Positions 8,621-17,278 of a stretch of DNA of 64,000 bases are shown piece after piece; positions within the stretch are counted from its first letter, which is position 1; each line of letters opens with the position of its first letter. The notes under the pieces are model-generated. The model saw only the letters and a program-made list of their open reading frames with translations, was not told the DNA's origin and did no database searches. The stretch is from a virus. The position numbers were made by a program, and so were the translations under genes. The stretch covers positions 19,291 to 83,290 of IMG/VR virus record IMGVR_UViG_3300025137_000023; one strand, written 5' to 3'.

Positions 8621-9305
8621 CAATTCTGTATGTGTATATTTGATTAATCACATTGCCAGCCATTAAGTTAAGCATAGTAATACTTTCTTCATTTAAAGCA
8701 TAAATGTATTCAGGCAAAGGCTTTTCCCTTGATCTGTTAACATACATTCTTCTAGTTTCCCAAGTCCAAGGAAACCTAATTTCTCCTGCTTCTTGGTAGT
8801 TTAATAGTGCTTCTACAACATCTTCAGGAACCCAAGTATACTTTGTTATACATTTTAGGTTGTATATACCATATGGCAGTTTGTCTGTAATGATAACGTT
8901 AGGTTCGTCTGTTAAACTTTCACTAAACTCAATTGCATTAAGTCCTGTATCTTCTGCTTTCTTTATGTAATCAACTTCATTAGTATAAAAGTCAATCATA
9001 GGAGATTCAACTCTTATTTTACCAAACATATCGAACTGTTGTCTATAAGCAAATATCTTTAATAATGCTTCTACTTCTCTAGCATCTAAAGACCAGATAC
9101 TTTTAAAACCATATCCTGTTTGTGTAAATCCTGTTGGAGTATTTTGAAAGTCTTTTTCACGTTCACGCATTTCATTTAGTGCGTCAAGTATTGCCGTTTC
9201 ACTATCGTATTGATAACAAGTTCGCAATAAAGACACGCCTCTTCTTAAAATGAATCGTACGCGATATTTAAATCTATTATAAAATAGTCTTTCGTTAGTA
9301 CCCAT
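8616..9305 (-). CDS. Hypothetical protein, 229 aa
   Basis: The likely start is the ATG at 9305 (MGTNERLFYNRFKYRVRF); a TTG at 9320 is in frame. No known domain. It has a basic N-terminus, helical middle and mixed beta C-terminus, with no membrane segment. A degenerate late element (GATAAGTAC) lies directly before the ATG. Neighbouring genes suggest a virion or baseplate role, but nothing in the sequence proves it. Confidence 0.65.
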   Translation of the reverse strand: MGTNERLFYNRFKYRVRFILRRGVSLLRTCYQYDSETAILDALNEMREREKDFQNTPTGFTQTGYGFKSIWSLDAREVEALLKIFAYRQQFDMFGKIRVESPMIDFYTNEVDYIKKAEDTGLNAIEFSESLTDEPNVIITDKLPYGIYNLKCITKYTWVPEDVVEALLNYQEAGEIRFPWTWETRRMYVNRSREKPLPEYIYALNEESITMLNLMAGNVINQIYTYRIV

Positions 9306-9339
9306 ACTAGTACTTATCAACTATTTTTTTATGGAAAAA

Positions 9340-11670
9340 TTATGCTTCTTTTGGTTTGAATTGATCTAAGACAATTAGTCCGTCTTGATCCACGCCAGGT
9401 GCCTGTGCAATCTTATCAATTATAATATTATCTGTTTTATATTCAAATTCAAATTTGTCTTTAACATACTTTAGTATAATTTTTGTTCCTGCTATAGGCT
9501 TGTCTATAATAATTGATTTAGCCAACGGAATTTTAATGTCGTTTTCAATTACACGTCTTAAAGGTCTTGCACCCATTAACGGATCGTAACCACGTTTAGA
9601 AAGTTCTTCTACTGCACTCTCTGAAACTGTTAGATGTAAACCTTTTTCAATCATTAATTCATTTATGTCATCAATAAACTTAATAACAATCTTTCTCATA
9701 ATACCACTGTCTAACTTGTTAAACTTAATAGTACCATCTAATCTATTTCTAAATTCAGGAGCAAAAAACTTTTTAACTTCTTCTGTACTAGCATTGTCAT
9801 TTTCTGTAGCACCAAATCCAATACCCATTTTCTCTGACTCTTTAGCACCTAAGTTACTTGTCATTAATACAATACAGTTTCTAGCATCTGCTTTTTTACC
9901 ATTTGTACTTGTTACAAATCCTTCATCCATTAAACTTAACAATACATTTGTTACGTCTGGGTGTGCTTTTTCAATCTCATCAAATAAAATAATTGCATTA
10001 GGATCTTTTTCAACTTGACTCACAAGTAATCCACCACCTAAGTTTCCATCTTCATAACCAACATATCCTGGAGGTGCACCAATAAGTCTTGCGACTGTGT
10101 GTTTCTCTTGATACTCTCCCATATCAAACCTTAGTAGTTTCATATGTAAATGTTCACTTAACAGTTTAGCCATTTCTGTTTTACCAGTACCAGTAGGTCC
10201 TACCATTAAGTAACTACCGATTGGCTTGTTATGTGCTTTAAGTCCTGCTCTTGTTATTGTAATTCTGTCCATAACTGTATCAACTGCTTTATCTTGCCCA
10301 AACAAGTTCGCTTTAATATCTGTATGAATCTTATCTAAATTTTCTTCTACTTTAACACCACTACTAGCACTACCTAATTGATCAACAGGAATCTTAACTG
10401 CTTTACTTAATTCTTCTAGTATGTTTGGCTTGTTAATTGTAAAATTACTTCTGTTTAATAGTCTTTGTTTAGCACAAGCACTATCAATTAAGTCAATTGC
10501 TTTATCAGGCAATCTCTTGTCTGTCTGATATCTTACACTTAAATCGACACTTGCCTCAATGGCTTCTTGTGTAATTTTAGCAGTATGATATGTTTCAAAC
10601 TCTTTTTTAAGTCCTTTTAATATATCTTTCGCAACTGCTGGAGTTGGCTCATCGATAGTAAGTCTATAGAACCTTCTCATTAATGCTCTATCTTTTTCAA
10701 AACTTGTATTGTATTCTTCCCACGTTGTACTTGCAATAACTCTTAATCCTTTTGTAATGTAAGGTTTAATCATCTGTGCAAAGTCAGGGCCACTACCACT
10801 AGTAGATCCTGCACCTCTCATTGTGTGTGCTTCGTCTATAAAAACAATACTACCTTTTTTAGATTGTAAACTATCAAAGACATCTTTAATTTTTTCTTCA
10901 AACTCGCCTCTGTACTTACTACCTGCAACTAGTCCACCTATATCTAAACTATAGATTGTTGCTTCTTTTAAGTACTCAGGTACTTCACCGTTTATAATTT
11001 TATTTGCTAGTCCTTCTGCAATAGCAGTTTTACCAACACCAGGATCACCAACTAACAACACGTTAGACTTGTTACGTTTACCTAGTATTTGACATAACTC
11101 TGCAAGTTCTTTACTTCTACCAATAACAGGATCAACTTTACCAGAGGTTGCTTGTACGTTTAAATTTGTACAGTACTCACTTAATGTACGTTCAACTTCT
11201 TGTGGACTAAACGTTGCTTCTGGGTTTTCGTGTACATATGTTTCGTTAAAGAATTCTGTTAACTGTTGTTTTCCTATTCCAAATTTCTTAAACAAATATA
11301 AAGAATAACTTTTTTCTTCTGCACAAATACTTAAAAATACATCAATAGTTTGCATATGTTCTCTACCACCAAATAGTACTTGTGTGTATGCTCTATTAAA
11401 TACTCTTTCTAAACCTTGTGTTCTTAAAAGTTTTACTTCACCTTCTGCATCAACTTTTTTACCAAACTTGTTGTCTGTAAGGTACTTGTTAAAAGCATCA
11501 TTCAGACCTTCAAAGTCTGCACCATACTCTTCAAGCATAATTTTAAAATTCTTATAGTTGATTAATGCTAGTGATAGATGCTCAGTTGTAACGTATGAAT
11601 GTCCATACTTAACTGCAAACTCACTTGCTTTTTCTACAATTAGTTCTATCTCTGGATTAGGTCTTAACAT
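9340..11670 (-). CDS. clpA: ClpA-type AAA+ unfoldase with ClpP-docking-like loop
   Basis: 776 residues, against about 758 for E. coli ClpA. The N-domain (1-145) resembles Clp_N repeats. D1 has GDPGVGKTA and VFIDEAHT; D2 has GPTGTGKTEMAK, ILFDEIEKAHPD and FRNRLD. GIGF at residues 616-619 aligns with the SIGL loop of ClpA that docks ClpP, so it probably works with host ClpP to degrade proteins. No ClpB-type middle coiled coil is present. The start overlaps the end of def by 14 bases, in an operon dnaJ-def-clpA. No clpP or clpS is visible nearby. Confidence 0.92.
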   Translation of the reverse strand: MLRPNPEIELIVEKASEFAVKYGHSYVTTEHLSLALINYKNFKIMLEEYGADFEGLNDAFNKYLTDNKFGKKVDAEGEVKLLRTQGLERVFNRAYTQVLFGGREHMQTIDVFLSICAEEKSYSLYLFKKFGIGKQQLTEFFNETYVHENPEATFSPQEVERTLSEYCTNLNVQATSGKVDPVIGRSKELAELCQILGKRNKSNVLLVGDPGVGKTAIAEGLANKIINGEVPEYLKEATIYSLDIGGLVAGSKYRGEFEEKIKDVFDSLQSKKGSIVFIDEAHTMRGAGSTSGSGPDFAQMIKPYITKGLRVIASTTWEEYNTSFEKDRALMRRFYRLTIDEPTPAVAKDILKGLKKEFETYHTAKITQEAIEASVDLSVRYQTDKRLPDKAIDLIDSACAKQRLLNRSNFTINKPNILEELSKAVKIPVDQLGSASSGVKVEENLDKIHTDIKANLFGQDKAVDTVMDRITITRAGLKAHNKPIGSYLMVGPTGTGKTEMAKLLSEHLHMKLLRFDMGEYQEKHTVARLIGAPPGYVGYEDGNLGGGLLVSQVEKDPNAIILFDEIEKAHPDVTNVLLSLMDEGFVTSTNGKKADARNCIVLMTSNLGAKESEKMGIGFGATENDNASTEEVKKFFAPEFRNRLDGTIKFNKLDSGIMRKIVIKFIDDINELMIEKGLHLTVSESAVEELSKRGYDPLMGARPLRRVIENDIKIPLAKSIIIDKPIAGTKIILKYVKDKFEFEYKTDNIIIDKIAQAPGVDQDGLIVLDQFKPKEA

Positions 11671-12130
11671 AAATTAACTCTTTCGGTATGTTAGTGTTAT
11701 CAGTTCTTTGATGAAACGTTATTCCGTTTAAATGATCGTATTCATGTAAACAGACTCTTGCTTGTAAACCATTCAACATTTTTTTACTTTTATTTCCTTT
11801 ATGATCTTGCCATTCGAATTTAATTTCTTCAGGTCTACTTACAATAATATTTTCACCTTCAAAACTTAAACACCCTTCGTCAAAATCTACCATTTTATCA
11901 CTCCATTCCAAAAGTTTTGGATTGAAGAAACTATTATATTTTCCTTCTACGAAAGTAACAAATAAACTAGTATCAATACCACATTGATTCGCGGCTAGAC
12001 CAATACCATGGCTTTCTCTCATAAAGCCAAACATTATAACAGATAAACGTTCGTTTTCTATTTTCTGTTCCATAGTATCAAAAACCACAGGTTGTGTAGT
12101 GATGTTTAATAGATCATTAGTTAGTTTCAT
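11657..12130 (-). CDS. def: Peptide deformylase
   Basis: 157 residues with all three family motifs: GIGLAANQCG (42-51), EGCLS (85-89) and HEYDH (129-133). The cysteine and two histidines bind the catalytic metal, and the glutamate is the base. It removes the N-formyl group from nascent proteins. It overlaps dnaJ by four bases (ATGA) and clpA by 14. Phage deformylases are known from marine phages; here it sits between a chaperone and an unfoldase. Confidence 0.93.
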   Translation of the reverse strand: MKLTNDLLNITTQPVVFDTMEQKIENERLSVIMFGFMRESHGIGLAANQCGIDTSLFVTFVEGKYNSFFNPKLLEWSDKMVDFDEGCLSFEGENIIVSRPEEIKFEWQDHKGNKSKKMLNGLQARVCLHEYDHLNGITFHQRTDNTNIPKELIYVKT

Positions 12131-12942
12131 AATTTCCCATTCATTATACTTAATATAACTTGTTTTTGCGAATCTGTCAAGTCTTTTGGTACATTTACCC
12201 GTAATATAACATAATGGTGACCATTCTGTATACCTTGATTGGCTAGTTTTATGCGGGTTTCTGGCTGACTCCCTGGTTTTATTGAATATTTGACCTTTCG
12301 ACCATTAACAGTTTCTAATTCTTTCTCGGTTCCTATTATTGCTTCCCAAACAGTAATTTCTTGCATACTAAAGATATCATTTCCGCTACGTTCAAATCTA
12401 GGATGCTCAGTTTGGTTTACTACAATAAACAAATCTCCTTTTTCTACAGGACCAGGATTGCCTTTTCCTTTGTATCTAACTCTTTGCCCGTTTGGCATTC
12501 CAGGTGGTACAGTAATATTTAATACTTCATTTTTACCAGCAATAGTAACACTTATTGTTTTACTAACTCCACTAGCAATTTCTTCTAAAGACATTGGCAT
12601 TTGTAACTGAATGTCTGATCCTTTTTGTCTGGCTCTGTGCATACCACCAGGTCTTCCAAACATACTAGCAAATAAATCTGCTACACCTTCGGGGACTTCT
12701 CCGTCAAATGAAAATGCATTACTGCCTGGGCCTCCGAATTGAAATTGACTTTGTGGATTATCGTATTGTTTACGTTTTTGTGGATCTTTGAGTGTACTAT
12801 ATGCTTCGTTAATTTCTTTAAACTTTTCTTCGTCTCCACCTTTGTCAGGATGATGCTTCAACCCTAACTTTTTAAATGCAGTTTTTATTTCTGCTTCAGT
12901 GGCGTTTTTATTAACACCTAATATACTATAGTAATCTTTCAT
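12127..12942 (-). CDS. dnaJ: DnaJ/Hsp40 cochaperone, type II (no zinc domain)
   Basis: 271 residues. The J-domain (1-65) carries HHPDKGG, followed by a Gly/Phe-rich linker (FGGPGSNAFSF) and C-terminal substrate-binding beta domains (from about 105). The CxxCxGxG zinc repeats are absent, so it is CbpA/type II-like and shorter than typical DnaJ (about 300-380). It should stimulate host DnaK. A well-spaced sigma70 promoter lies directly upstream, so the dnaJ-def-clpA operon is probably early. Confidence 0.9.
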   Translation of the reverse strand: MKDYYSILGVNKNATEAEIKTAFKKLGLKHHPDKGGDEEKFKEINEAYSTLKDPQKRKQYDNPQSQFQFGGPGSNAFSFDGEVPEGVADLFASMFGRPGGMHRARQKGSDIQLQMPMSLEEIASGVSKTISVTIAGKNEVLNITVPPGMPNGQRVRYKGKGNPGPVEKGDLFIVVNQTEHPRFERSGNDIFSMQEITVWEAIIGTEKELETVNGRKVKYSIKPGSQPETRIKLANQGIQNGHHYVILRVNVPKDLTDSQKQVILSIMNGKL

Positions 12943-12948
12943 GACTAT

Positions 12949-12977
12949 ATTATACTACATCTTGTGTTAAGATGCAA
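12949..12977 (-). promoter_or_regulatory. Sigma70-type promoter of dnaJ operon
   Basis: TTGCAT (12972-12977), 17-base spacer, TATAAT (12949-12954), minus strand. Confidence 0.7.
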
Positions 12978-12985
12978 GTGTTTAT

Positions 12986-13282
12986 TTAACTTTTGTTTTT
13001 GGAAGTTCCAGTGTATAAACCAAACCAAGCCGCGCCTGCACCAACTACGATACTTACTAAACCTGATTGTTCCATTGATGGACTTGGCAATGCCATATAC
13101 CATAATACAACTTTGTATAATAATACAATGTATACTGTTAAGAATAATCTTGGGAATATTCTCCAACTGTCTACTGCTTTTGCTAAATGAATTAACCATT
13201 GAAACGGGTTCTTGCTACTATCTACTTGGTTTGTGTCAACCTCAAGCTCGATGTTGATTTTCTTCTTTTGTACTTCTGACAT
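12986..13282 (-). CDS. Small two-helix membrane protein, holin-like topology
   Basis: 98 residues. A charged N-terminus (1-28) is followed by hydrophobic helices at about 43-66 and 72-92 and a basic end (TSKNKS). The topology fits a small holin or other inner-membrane protein. Its translation start lies in a promoter-containing inverted repeat (13280-13333), consistent with strictly late expression, as expected for a lysis function. The holin call is inference. Confidence 0.65.
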   Translation of the reverse strand: MSEVQKKKINIELEVDTNQVDSSKNPFQWLIHLAKAVDSWRIFPRLFLTVYIVLLYKVVLWYMALPSPSMEQSGLVSIVVGAGAAWFGLYTGTSKNKS

Positions 13283-13333
13283 AGATACGATCTCCTAGTG
13301 TATTCTTAACTACACTGATATTTATCGTATCTA
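13280..13333 (-). promoter_or_regulatory. Late promoter embedded in start-codon-sequestering hairpin
   Basis: On the minus strand TAGATACGAT (13324-13333 arm) pairs perfectly with ATCGTATCTA (13282-13291), whose last A is the A of the ATG. Inside lie the late element ATAAATAT (13318-13325), a smaller stem AGTGTA/TACACT and the ribosome site AGGAGA. RNA started at the late promoter would lack most of the 5' arm; read-through RNA would keep it and hide the start. Confidence 0.7.
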
Positions 13334-14041
13334 GGTGTTTTTAGGGGGTCTTTCACTATACCAGCCAACTAAACTAAATCTAGGTTCTGGTGCTACAAAA
13401 CTAACAGGACTAACGAAATGCTTGTTAAACGACGGCTTTGACACGTCTAAGAGCACTAATCTGTTGCCTATTGGGAGTATAGTTGTATGTACTTTACCCT
13501 GTTCATCTTGTAAACATAACTGCCCGCCGTACTCTGCTTTCCACTCTTTTGTAAGGTAAAACAAATAAGCAACTTTTCTAGTAGGATCATAATGTGATGT
13601 AATCCAGTTATCGTACTTATAAAAACTAAATGTAGGGTAAGCGGTATATAGGTTATCAAACCCGGTAATGCTTTCTACCCATTCCTTAAACACTTTGCCC
13701 AAGTTAATTTCTTGTGCAAACTCTTCTGTATGTTTATTTGTGTATTTGCTATCTCTTCTAACTTTTGCAATTCTATGAAAAAATGAAAAATCATCATTGA
13801 ACATAGAGTGCTGAACTTTTTGTTTTAATAGTTCACCTAAAGCAGGTTTAGTATATGGTACTTCCTCATACCAATCACCAACTCCGCCTCTGAAATCATA
13901 ATTTAATGTAGGGACAGTTTCGTATAATTGATTAATATATTCTTGTGTTAATATATTATCAAGTGTTAGATAGCCCTTGTCAGCGAAATGATCCTTGTAC
14001 GCCTGTTGTACATCTGGATCGAAAACTCCCAGATTGAACAT
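13331..14041 (-). CDS. 2OG-Fe(II) oxygenase, prolyl-4-hydroxylase-like
   Basis: 236 residues with HYD (H150, D152), distal H208 (FNKHFVSPV) and R221 in RFSLVGWY, plus YGGQLCLQ before the distal strand. This is the standard HxD...H...R site of prolyl-hydroxylase-type oxygenases. The substrate is unknown. Translation is coupled to the upstream gene (TAAATG). Confidence 0.8.
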   Translation of the reverse strand: MFNLGVFDPDVQQAYKDHFADKGYLTLDNILTQEYINQLYETVPTLNYDFRGGVGDWYEEVPYTKPALGELLKQKVQHSMFNDDFSFFHRIAKVRRDSKYTNKHTEEFAQEINLGKVFKEWVESITGFDNLYTAYPTFSFYKYDNWITSHYDPTRKVAYLFYLTKEWKAEYGGQLCLQDEQGKVHTTILPIGNRLVLLDVSKPSFNKHFVSPVSFVAPEPRFSLVGWYSERPPKNT

Positions 14042-14299
14042 TTACTTTTTCTTTTCTAACTTTTCTAATCTTGCTTCTATTTTATCTAATCTAGATGGCT
14101 GTTGTTGAAACCAAGTCCAACCCCAACGATTTACTAAAAAATCTATAGTAGCATCAAACTTACTGTATAACCAAAGTCCAATTCTTGTACTTTTAAAATA
14201 AGTTGAAAATGCTAATCCAAATAATGAACCAACTAAAGCAGTCCATATCCATAAACGATTGCTCGCCATCTCAGATATCATGTTTGAAATATATTCCAT
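14042..14299 (-). CDS. Small membrane-anchored protein with coiled-coil tail
   Basis: 85 residues. A hydrophobic helix lies at about 15-35, a second weak one follows, and the C-terminus is charged and coiled-coil-like (SRLDKIEARLEKLEKKK). Unknown function. A late promoter and AAAGG ribosome site precede it. Confidence 0.65.
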   Translation of the reverse strand: MEYISNMISEMASNRLWIWTALVGSLFGLAFSTYFKSTRIGLWLYSKFDATIDFLVNRWGWTWFQQQPSRLDKIEARLEKLEKKK

Positions 14300-14318
14300 A
14301 TTAATCCTTTATTAGTAT

Positions 14319-14326
14319 TATTTATT
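14319..14326 (-). promoter_or_regulatory. T4-late-type promoter
   Basis: AATAAATA on the minus strand, 20 bases before the ATG at 14299, overlapping the stop of the upstream gene. Confidence 0.6.
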
Positions 14327-14552
14327 AAAACGGACAGGACAATAATGCTTTAGGCTGTATACGAATAGTATGATCGCCTATTACTTCAACATCATTAGAT
14401 TGCTTGTCTGATTGTTCTACGCCGTCTTTGTTTACTTCAACTTTTTTCTCTTGTACTGTAACATCGGCGCTTGGATCTATTTTACAGTTTTTGTATTGTA
14501 GACTGCATCCACTCATAAGAACTACGAGTGTAGACAATAACACAAGTCTCAT
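14325..14552 (-). CDS. Small lipoprotein
   Basis: 75 residues with a type II signal peptide: MRLVLLSTLVVLMSGC, lipobox MSGC with the lipidated Cys at residue 16. The mature part is short and polar and contains a second cysteine. It overlaps the upstream gene by one base. It may belong to the lysis region but is not a clear spanin. Confidence 0.7.
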   Translation of the reverse strand: MRLVLLSTLVVLMSGCSLQYKNCKIDPSADVTVQEKKVEVNKDGVEQSDKQSNDVEVIGDHTIRIQPKALLSCPF

Positions 14553-14737
14553 TACTTTCTTACTGAATCTATAAAGTTGTAAACTCTGCCAAATTGTTTA
14601 TCAATACTAATTAAATCTTGTTGAATCATATTGACTAAAATTTGAAGTTCCATTAACGTAATTAACGTCCAAGAAGCCAACCCTAATAGGATCGTACCTA
14701 ATAAGCCTATCAGCATTGTATTAGTTTTTCTTGTCAT
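14552..14737 (-). CDS. Small single-pass membrane protein
   Basis: 61 residues. One hydrophobic helix (about 8-30, LIGLLGTILLGLASWTLI) is followed by a helical polar tail. It overlaps both neighbours by one base. Unknown; its place after the spanins could make it a holin or antiholin. Confidence 0.6.
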   Translation of the reverse strand: MTRKTNTMLIGLLGTILLGLASWTLITLMELQILVNMIQQDLISIDKQFGRVYNFIDSVRK

Positions 14738-15123
14738 TATTTGTCTTTTGGAGAATCTTTAGGTTCGTAGTATTCTTTATACTCGTTGATTATATTATCT
14801 TGTTGAATTAAATATGCTCTAATTTGAGCAAAGTTAATAGATAATGCTTCATAGCCTTCATCAGTTAAACCAAATATAACTGCATCAGTATTTTGTTCTT
14901 TTAATTTAGCAAATACTTCTTCAGCATTTTCACTGTTAATGATAATCCATTTGATATCAGATAAGTTTGCCGGAACCGGTTTCTCTAAATTAAGAGGTAG
15001 TCTCGGTTCTTCTTTAGTAAAAATTTCTAACTGTTTGACTGCCGTGCTACAACTAGTAAGGAACGTAACTAGGATTAGCAAGACTAGGACATTCAGGATT
15101 GATTTCTGACTTCTTAGTAGCAT
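14737..15123 (-). CDS. Outer-membrane lipoprotein, probable o-spanin (Rz1-like)
   Basis: 128 residues. The signal peptide ends at lipobox LTSC (Cys about residue 25), and the mature protein has a Pro-rich stretch near its start (EEPRLPLNLEKPVPANL). It overlaps the end of the i-spanin candidate by 71 bases in another frame, the classic Rz/Rz1 arrangement. It is longer than most Rz1 proteins, so the assignment rests mostly on context. Confidence 0.7.
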   Translation of the reverse strand: MLLRSQKSILNVLVLLILVTFLTSCSTAVKQLEIFTKEEPRLPLNLEKPVPANLSDIKWIIINSENAEEVFAKLKEQNTDAVIFGLTDEGYEALSINFAQIRAYLIQQDNIINEYKEYYEPKDSPKDK

Positions 15124-15538
15124 TTTTCTCTTTCTCGGTTAAAGGACTGCCCATTGCAATATCAAAACATCTTTTTGCGTTTGCACTTCCTTTATTGATT
15201 ATTTTCTCTATTACTTTTGATTTCTTAATGGCAAGGTCACCCAAATCTCTCTGGTCTCCTTTGCCATTAACTTTATTAAATTTGTTGTCTAATACTTTTA
15301 TTTCTTTGTTTAGTGTATCGACTAAAACATTAAGTCTTTTATTAGTTTCGTTAATTGCCACAAAGTCTGCTTTCATTTGAGCAAGTGCCTGTTTTTGATC
15401 TTCAACACCTTGTTCTAATAACATATTGTTGGCTTCACTTGTTGCCAAATCGGCTTTAAGATTCTTAACGTAAATAAACCCGCCACCTGCTCCTGCAAGT
15501 ACGAGTAACAATAATCCTATTTTTAGTCCACTAAACAT
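15053..15538 (-). CDS. Inner-membrane coiled-coil protein, probable i-spanin (Rz-like)
   Basis: 161 residues. One N-terminal membrane helix (about 6-24, GLLLLVLAGAGGGFIYV) is followed by a long coiled coil (25-85) and a Cys-containing periplasmic end. It lies six bases after the endolysin gene and overlaps the lipoprotein gene. Together these three form a Gram-negative lysis cassette, which implies a diderm host. Confidence 0.75.
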   Translation of the reverse strand: MFSGLKIGLLLLVLAGAGGGFIYVKNLKADLATSEANNMLLEQGVEDQKQALAQMKADFVAINETNKRLNVLVDTLNKEIKVLDNKFNKVNGKGDQRDLGDLAIKKSKVIEKIINKGSANAKRCFDIAMGSPLTEKEKNATKKSEINPECPSLANPSYVPY

Positions 15539-15544
15539 AAAGTA

Positions 15545-16057
15545 TTAACCTACTAATTTTTTTGCTAGTTCTGTGGTTTCATTAACACGTCTTGTCCAGC
15601 CTCTGCCAAATGTAGCAAAGTGACTTAATTTTTCATAATAGGCTTGTCTGTTACTTTGATAAGTTTCAATAGTATCTACAAGTCCATTATCGTCCACATA
15701 TTCTTTTAATTTTGCTAAAGTGTTAGGACCAATTCCGCCGTCTGCTACTGTACCAATCATTGTTTGTAAGTATTTTGCGGCTCTACCGGGACCTGCGTTT
15801 ACACCAAAGTCGAATACACATAAGTCTAATCCACCTGGTAGTTCATCGCCTTTCATTTTATCCCAATATCCTTTTTTGTAAATTGGTGCGACGTCTTCGA
15901 CTAACAAGTCTTTCATATCTTTTGTGCCGCCGTGTTCTAAGTACACTTTTTTTGTAACTCCTAGGTTAGTTTCCCCACCTGGATCGTTAGGGTGATTTAC
16001 ATAACCACCTTCGTGATGTAGAATTGCTTCTAAACATTTATCATAATTTGATTGCAT
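15545..16057 (-). CDS. Endolysin, glycoside hydrolase family 108
   Basis: 170 residues. HHEGGYVNHPNDPGGETNLG (about 13-32) with catalytic Glu in EGGY is the GH108 signature. A PG_binding_3-like second half follows (VNAGPGRAAKYLQ, GPNTLAKLKEY). It should cleave the glycan strands of peptidoglycan. There is no signal peptide, so a holin is needed for export. The ribosome site is AAAGGC. It is the first gene of the lysis cassette. Confidence 0.88.
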   Translation of the reverse strand: MQSNYDKCLEAILHHEGGYVNHPNDPGGETNLGVTKKVYLEHGGTKDMKDLLVEDVAPIYKKGYWDKMKGDELPGGLDLCVFDFGVNAGPGRAAKYLQTMIGTVADGGIGPNTLAKLKEYVDDNGLVDTIETYQSNRQAYYEKLSHFATFGRGWTRRVNETTELAKKLVG

Positions 16058-16070
16058 TGTCTTTGCCTTT

Positions 16071-16652
16071 TTAAGTTTTTATATTGGCAAGAGACTGTAT
16101 GAATGATGTGTCTTTATCTTTAGGCGCTTTTCGATATCTTTTATTAGGATCTAAGCCAGCCTGCATCATCATATCATCAAGCTCTTGTTCCTGCATTAGT
16201 CTATTTCTGTATGCTTTAGGACTAGTTGGAATAACTTTTAAATTTTCTTCTGTTACAGGTAAAGGGTATTCGTTCTTATAATATGCAAATTGCCAATCCT
16301 GCTCTTTAGTAAGATGATTTAAGTCGCCTAATAATTCAACAATTTTATTCGGTGAATTAGTTCTACGATTAAATTCAACAAATACTGTAACTTTGCCTCT
16401 ATCATCTGTTGCTGGACTTTGATTGGCATCTAGTACCCATTCATATCCAGATTCAATAAATTCAACTAGATCTTTTGCCGCTTCTTTGTGCATGGCTTTA
16501 AAACCTAAAACAACAACTTGATCATCTTCGCCCATTTTACTTTTGAATCTATCAATAGTTACTGTGGGATCGATTAGATCAAATAAGTCTCCATTACGAA
16601 GACCTTCAAATAATTTATTCTTGGGATTCTGTGTTGTCATTTTCTGTACCAT
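16071..16652 (-). CDS. Hypothetical protein, 193 aa
   Basis: Starts at the ATG at 16652, or at 16640 (MTTQNPKNK), overlapping the upstream gene by about 38 bases. Mixed alpha/beta, with no membrane segment or recognised motif. The C-terminal part is basic (PNKRYRKAPKDKDTS). Its pairing with the next gene suggests the two act together. Confidence 0.65.
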   Translation of the reverse strand: MVQKMTTQNPKNKLFEGLRNGDLFDLIDPTVTIDRFKSKMGEDDQVVVLGFKAMHKEAAKDLVEFIESGYEWVLDANQSPATDDRGKVTVFVEFNRRTNSPNKIVELLGDLNHLTKEQDWQFAYYKNEYPLPVTEENLKVIPTSPKAYRNRLMQEQELDDMMMQAGLDPNKRYRKAPKDKDTSFIQSLANIKT

Positions 16653-17130
16653 CTAAATCTAGGTCTTGTTGATAAGCACTGTTAATATCATCTAAGTCTA
16701 CTTTTTCACCTTCAATTTCCATTGTGCCACGATATATATCTGACATAATAGTTTTAGGCATTCTGATTTCAACTAACCAAATAGGATCTGTTTTTAATTT
16801 AGGATATCTTCCACCTGGAGCATAATCGTCTGGTGCTTTAACAGTTACAGGACTTTCTAATACATCTTTTTTATAGTTAACTTTGATGTTATAGTCAAGT
16901 AATCTTTTTGCACCTATAGGCTCTGGCATCATTTTATGAGGCCACATAAAACTACACGTTACCCAATGTTTATCAACTTTAGGTCCCGCTACTAGTTCGC
17001 CTTTAATCCAGTTTTCGTAAACATATAAATGAACACTGTCTAAAACACGTTCAAAGTCTACTAGTGTAGCCATAAAACTTTCGGCTTGGTATAGTTTATT
17101 AACGTTTTCCGCTATATCTTTTGAATTCAT
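16615..17130 (-). CDS. Hypothetical protein, 171 aa
   Basis: No recognised domain. The middle is aromatic and hydrophobic, the C-terminal tail acidic (DLDLDGTENDNTESQE). First gene of the leftward late unit from 17161, head to head with phoH. A virion role is possible by context only. Confidence 0.65.
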   Translation of the reverse strand: MNSKDIAENVNKLYQAESFMATLVDFERVLDSVHLYVYENWIKGELVAGPKVDKHWVTCSFMWPHKMMPEPIGAKRLLDYNIKVNYKKDVLESPVTVKAPDDYAPGGRYPKLKTDPIWLVEIRMPKTIMSDIYRGTMEIEGEKVDLDDINSAYQQDLDLDGTENDNTESQE

Positions 17131-17160
17131 GATTTACTTACCGTCTTTTCGTTACTCAAA

Positions 17161-17168
17161 GTATTTAT
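17161..17168 (-). promoter_or_regulatory. T4-late-type promoter
   Basis: ATAAATAC on the minus strand, 31 bases before the ATG at 17130, in the 148-base gap between this unit and phoH. Confidence 0.65.
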
Positions 17169-17266
17169 CCTTTTTAAAGGTTCTAACTTATTATCGCTTA
17201 TTTCTCGTCTAGAAGAGTTAAATATTTTTAAGTATATGACAACTCATATACCCCAACATTAAACGC

Positions 17267-17272
17267 AGGAGG
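17267..17272 (+). promoter_or_regulatory. Ribosome site fixing a TTG start for phoH
   Basis: Perfect AGGAGG, six bases before TTG at 17279. The first in-frame ATG is 33 bases later and lacks such a site. Confidence 0.75.
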
Positions 17273-17278
17273 TTCAAA

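Noticed and set aside
9340-11670. ClpB identity for the large AAA+ protein
   Set aside because: The ClpB/Hsp104 middle coiled coil is absent and a ClpP-loop-like IGF is present.
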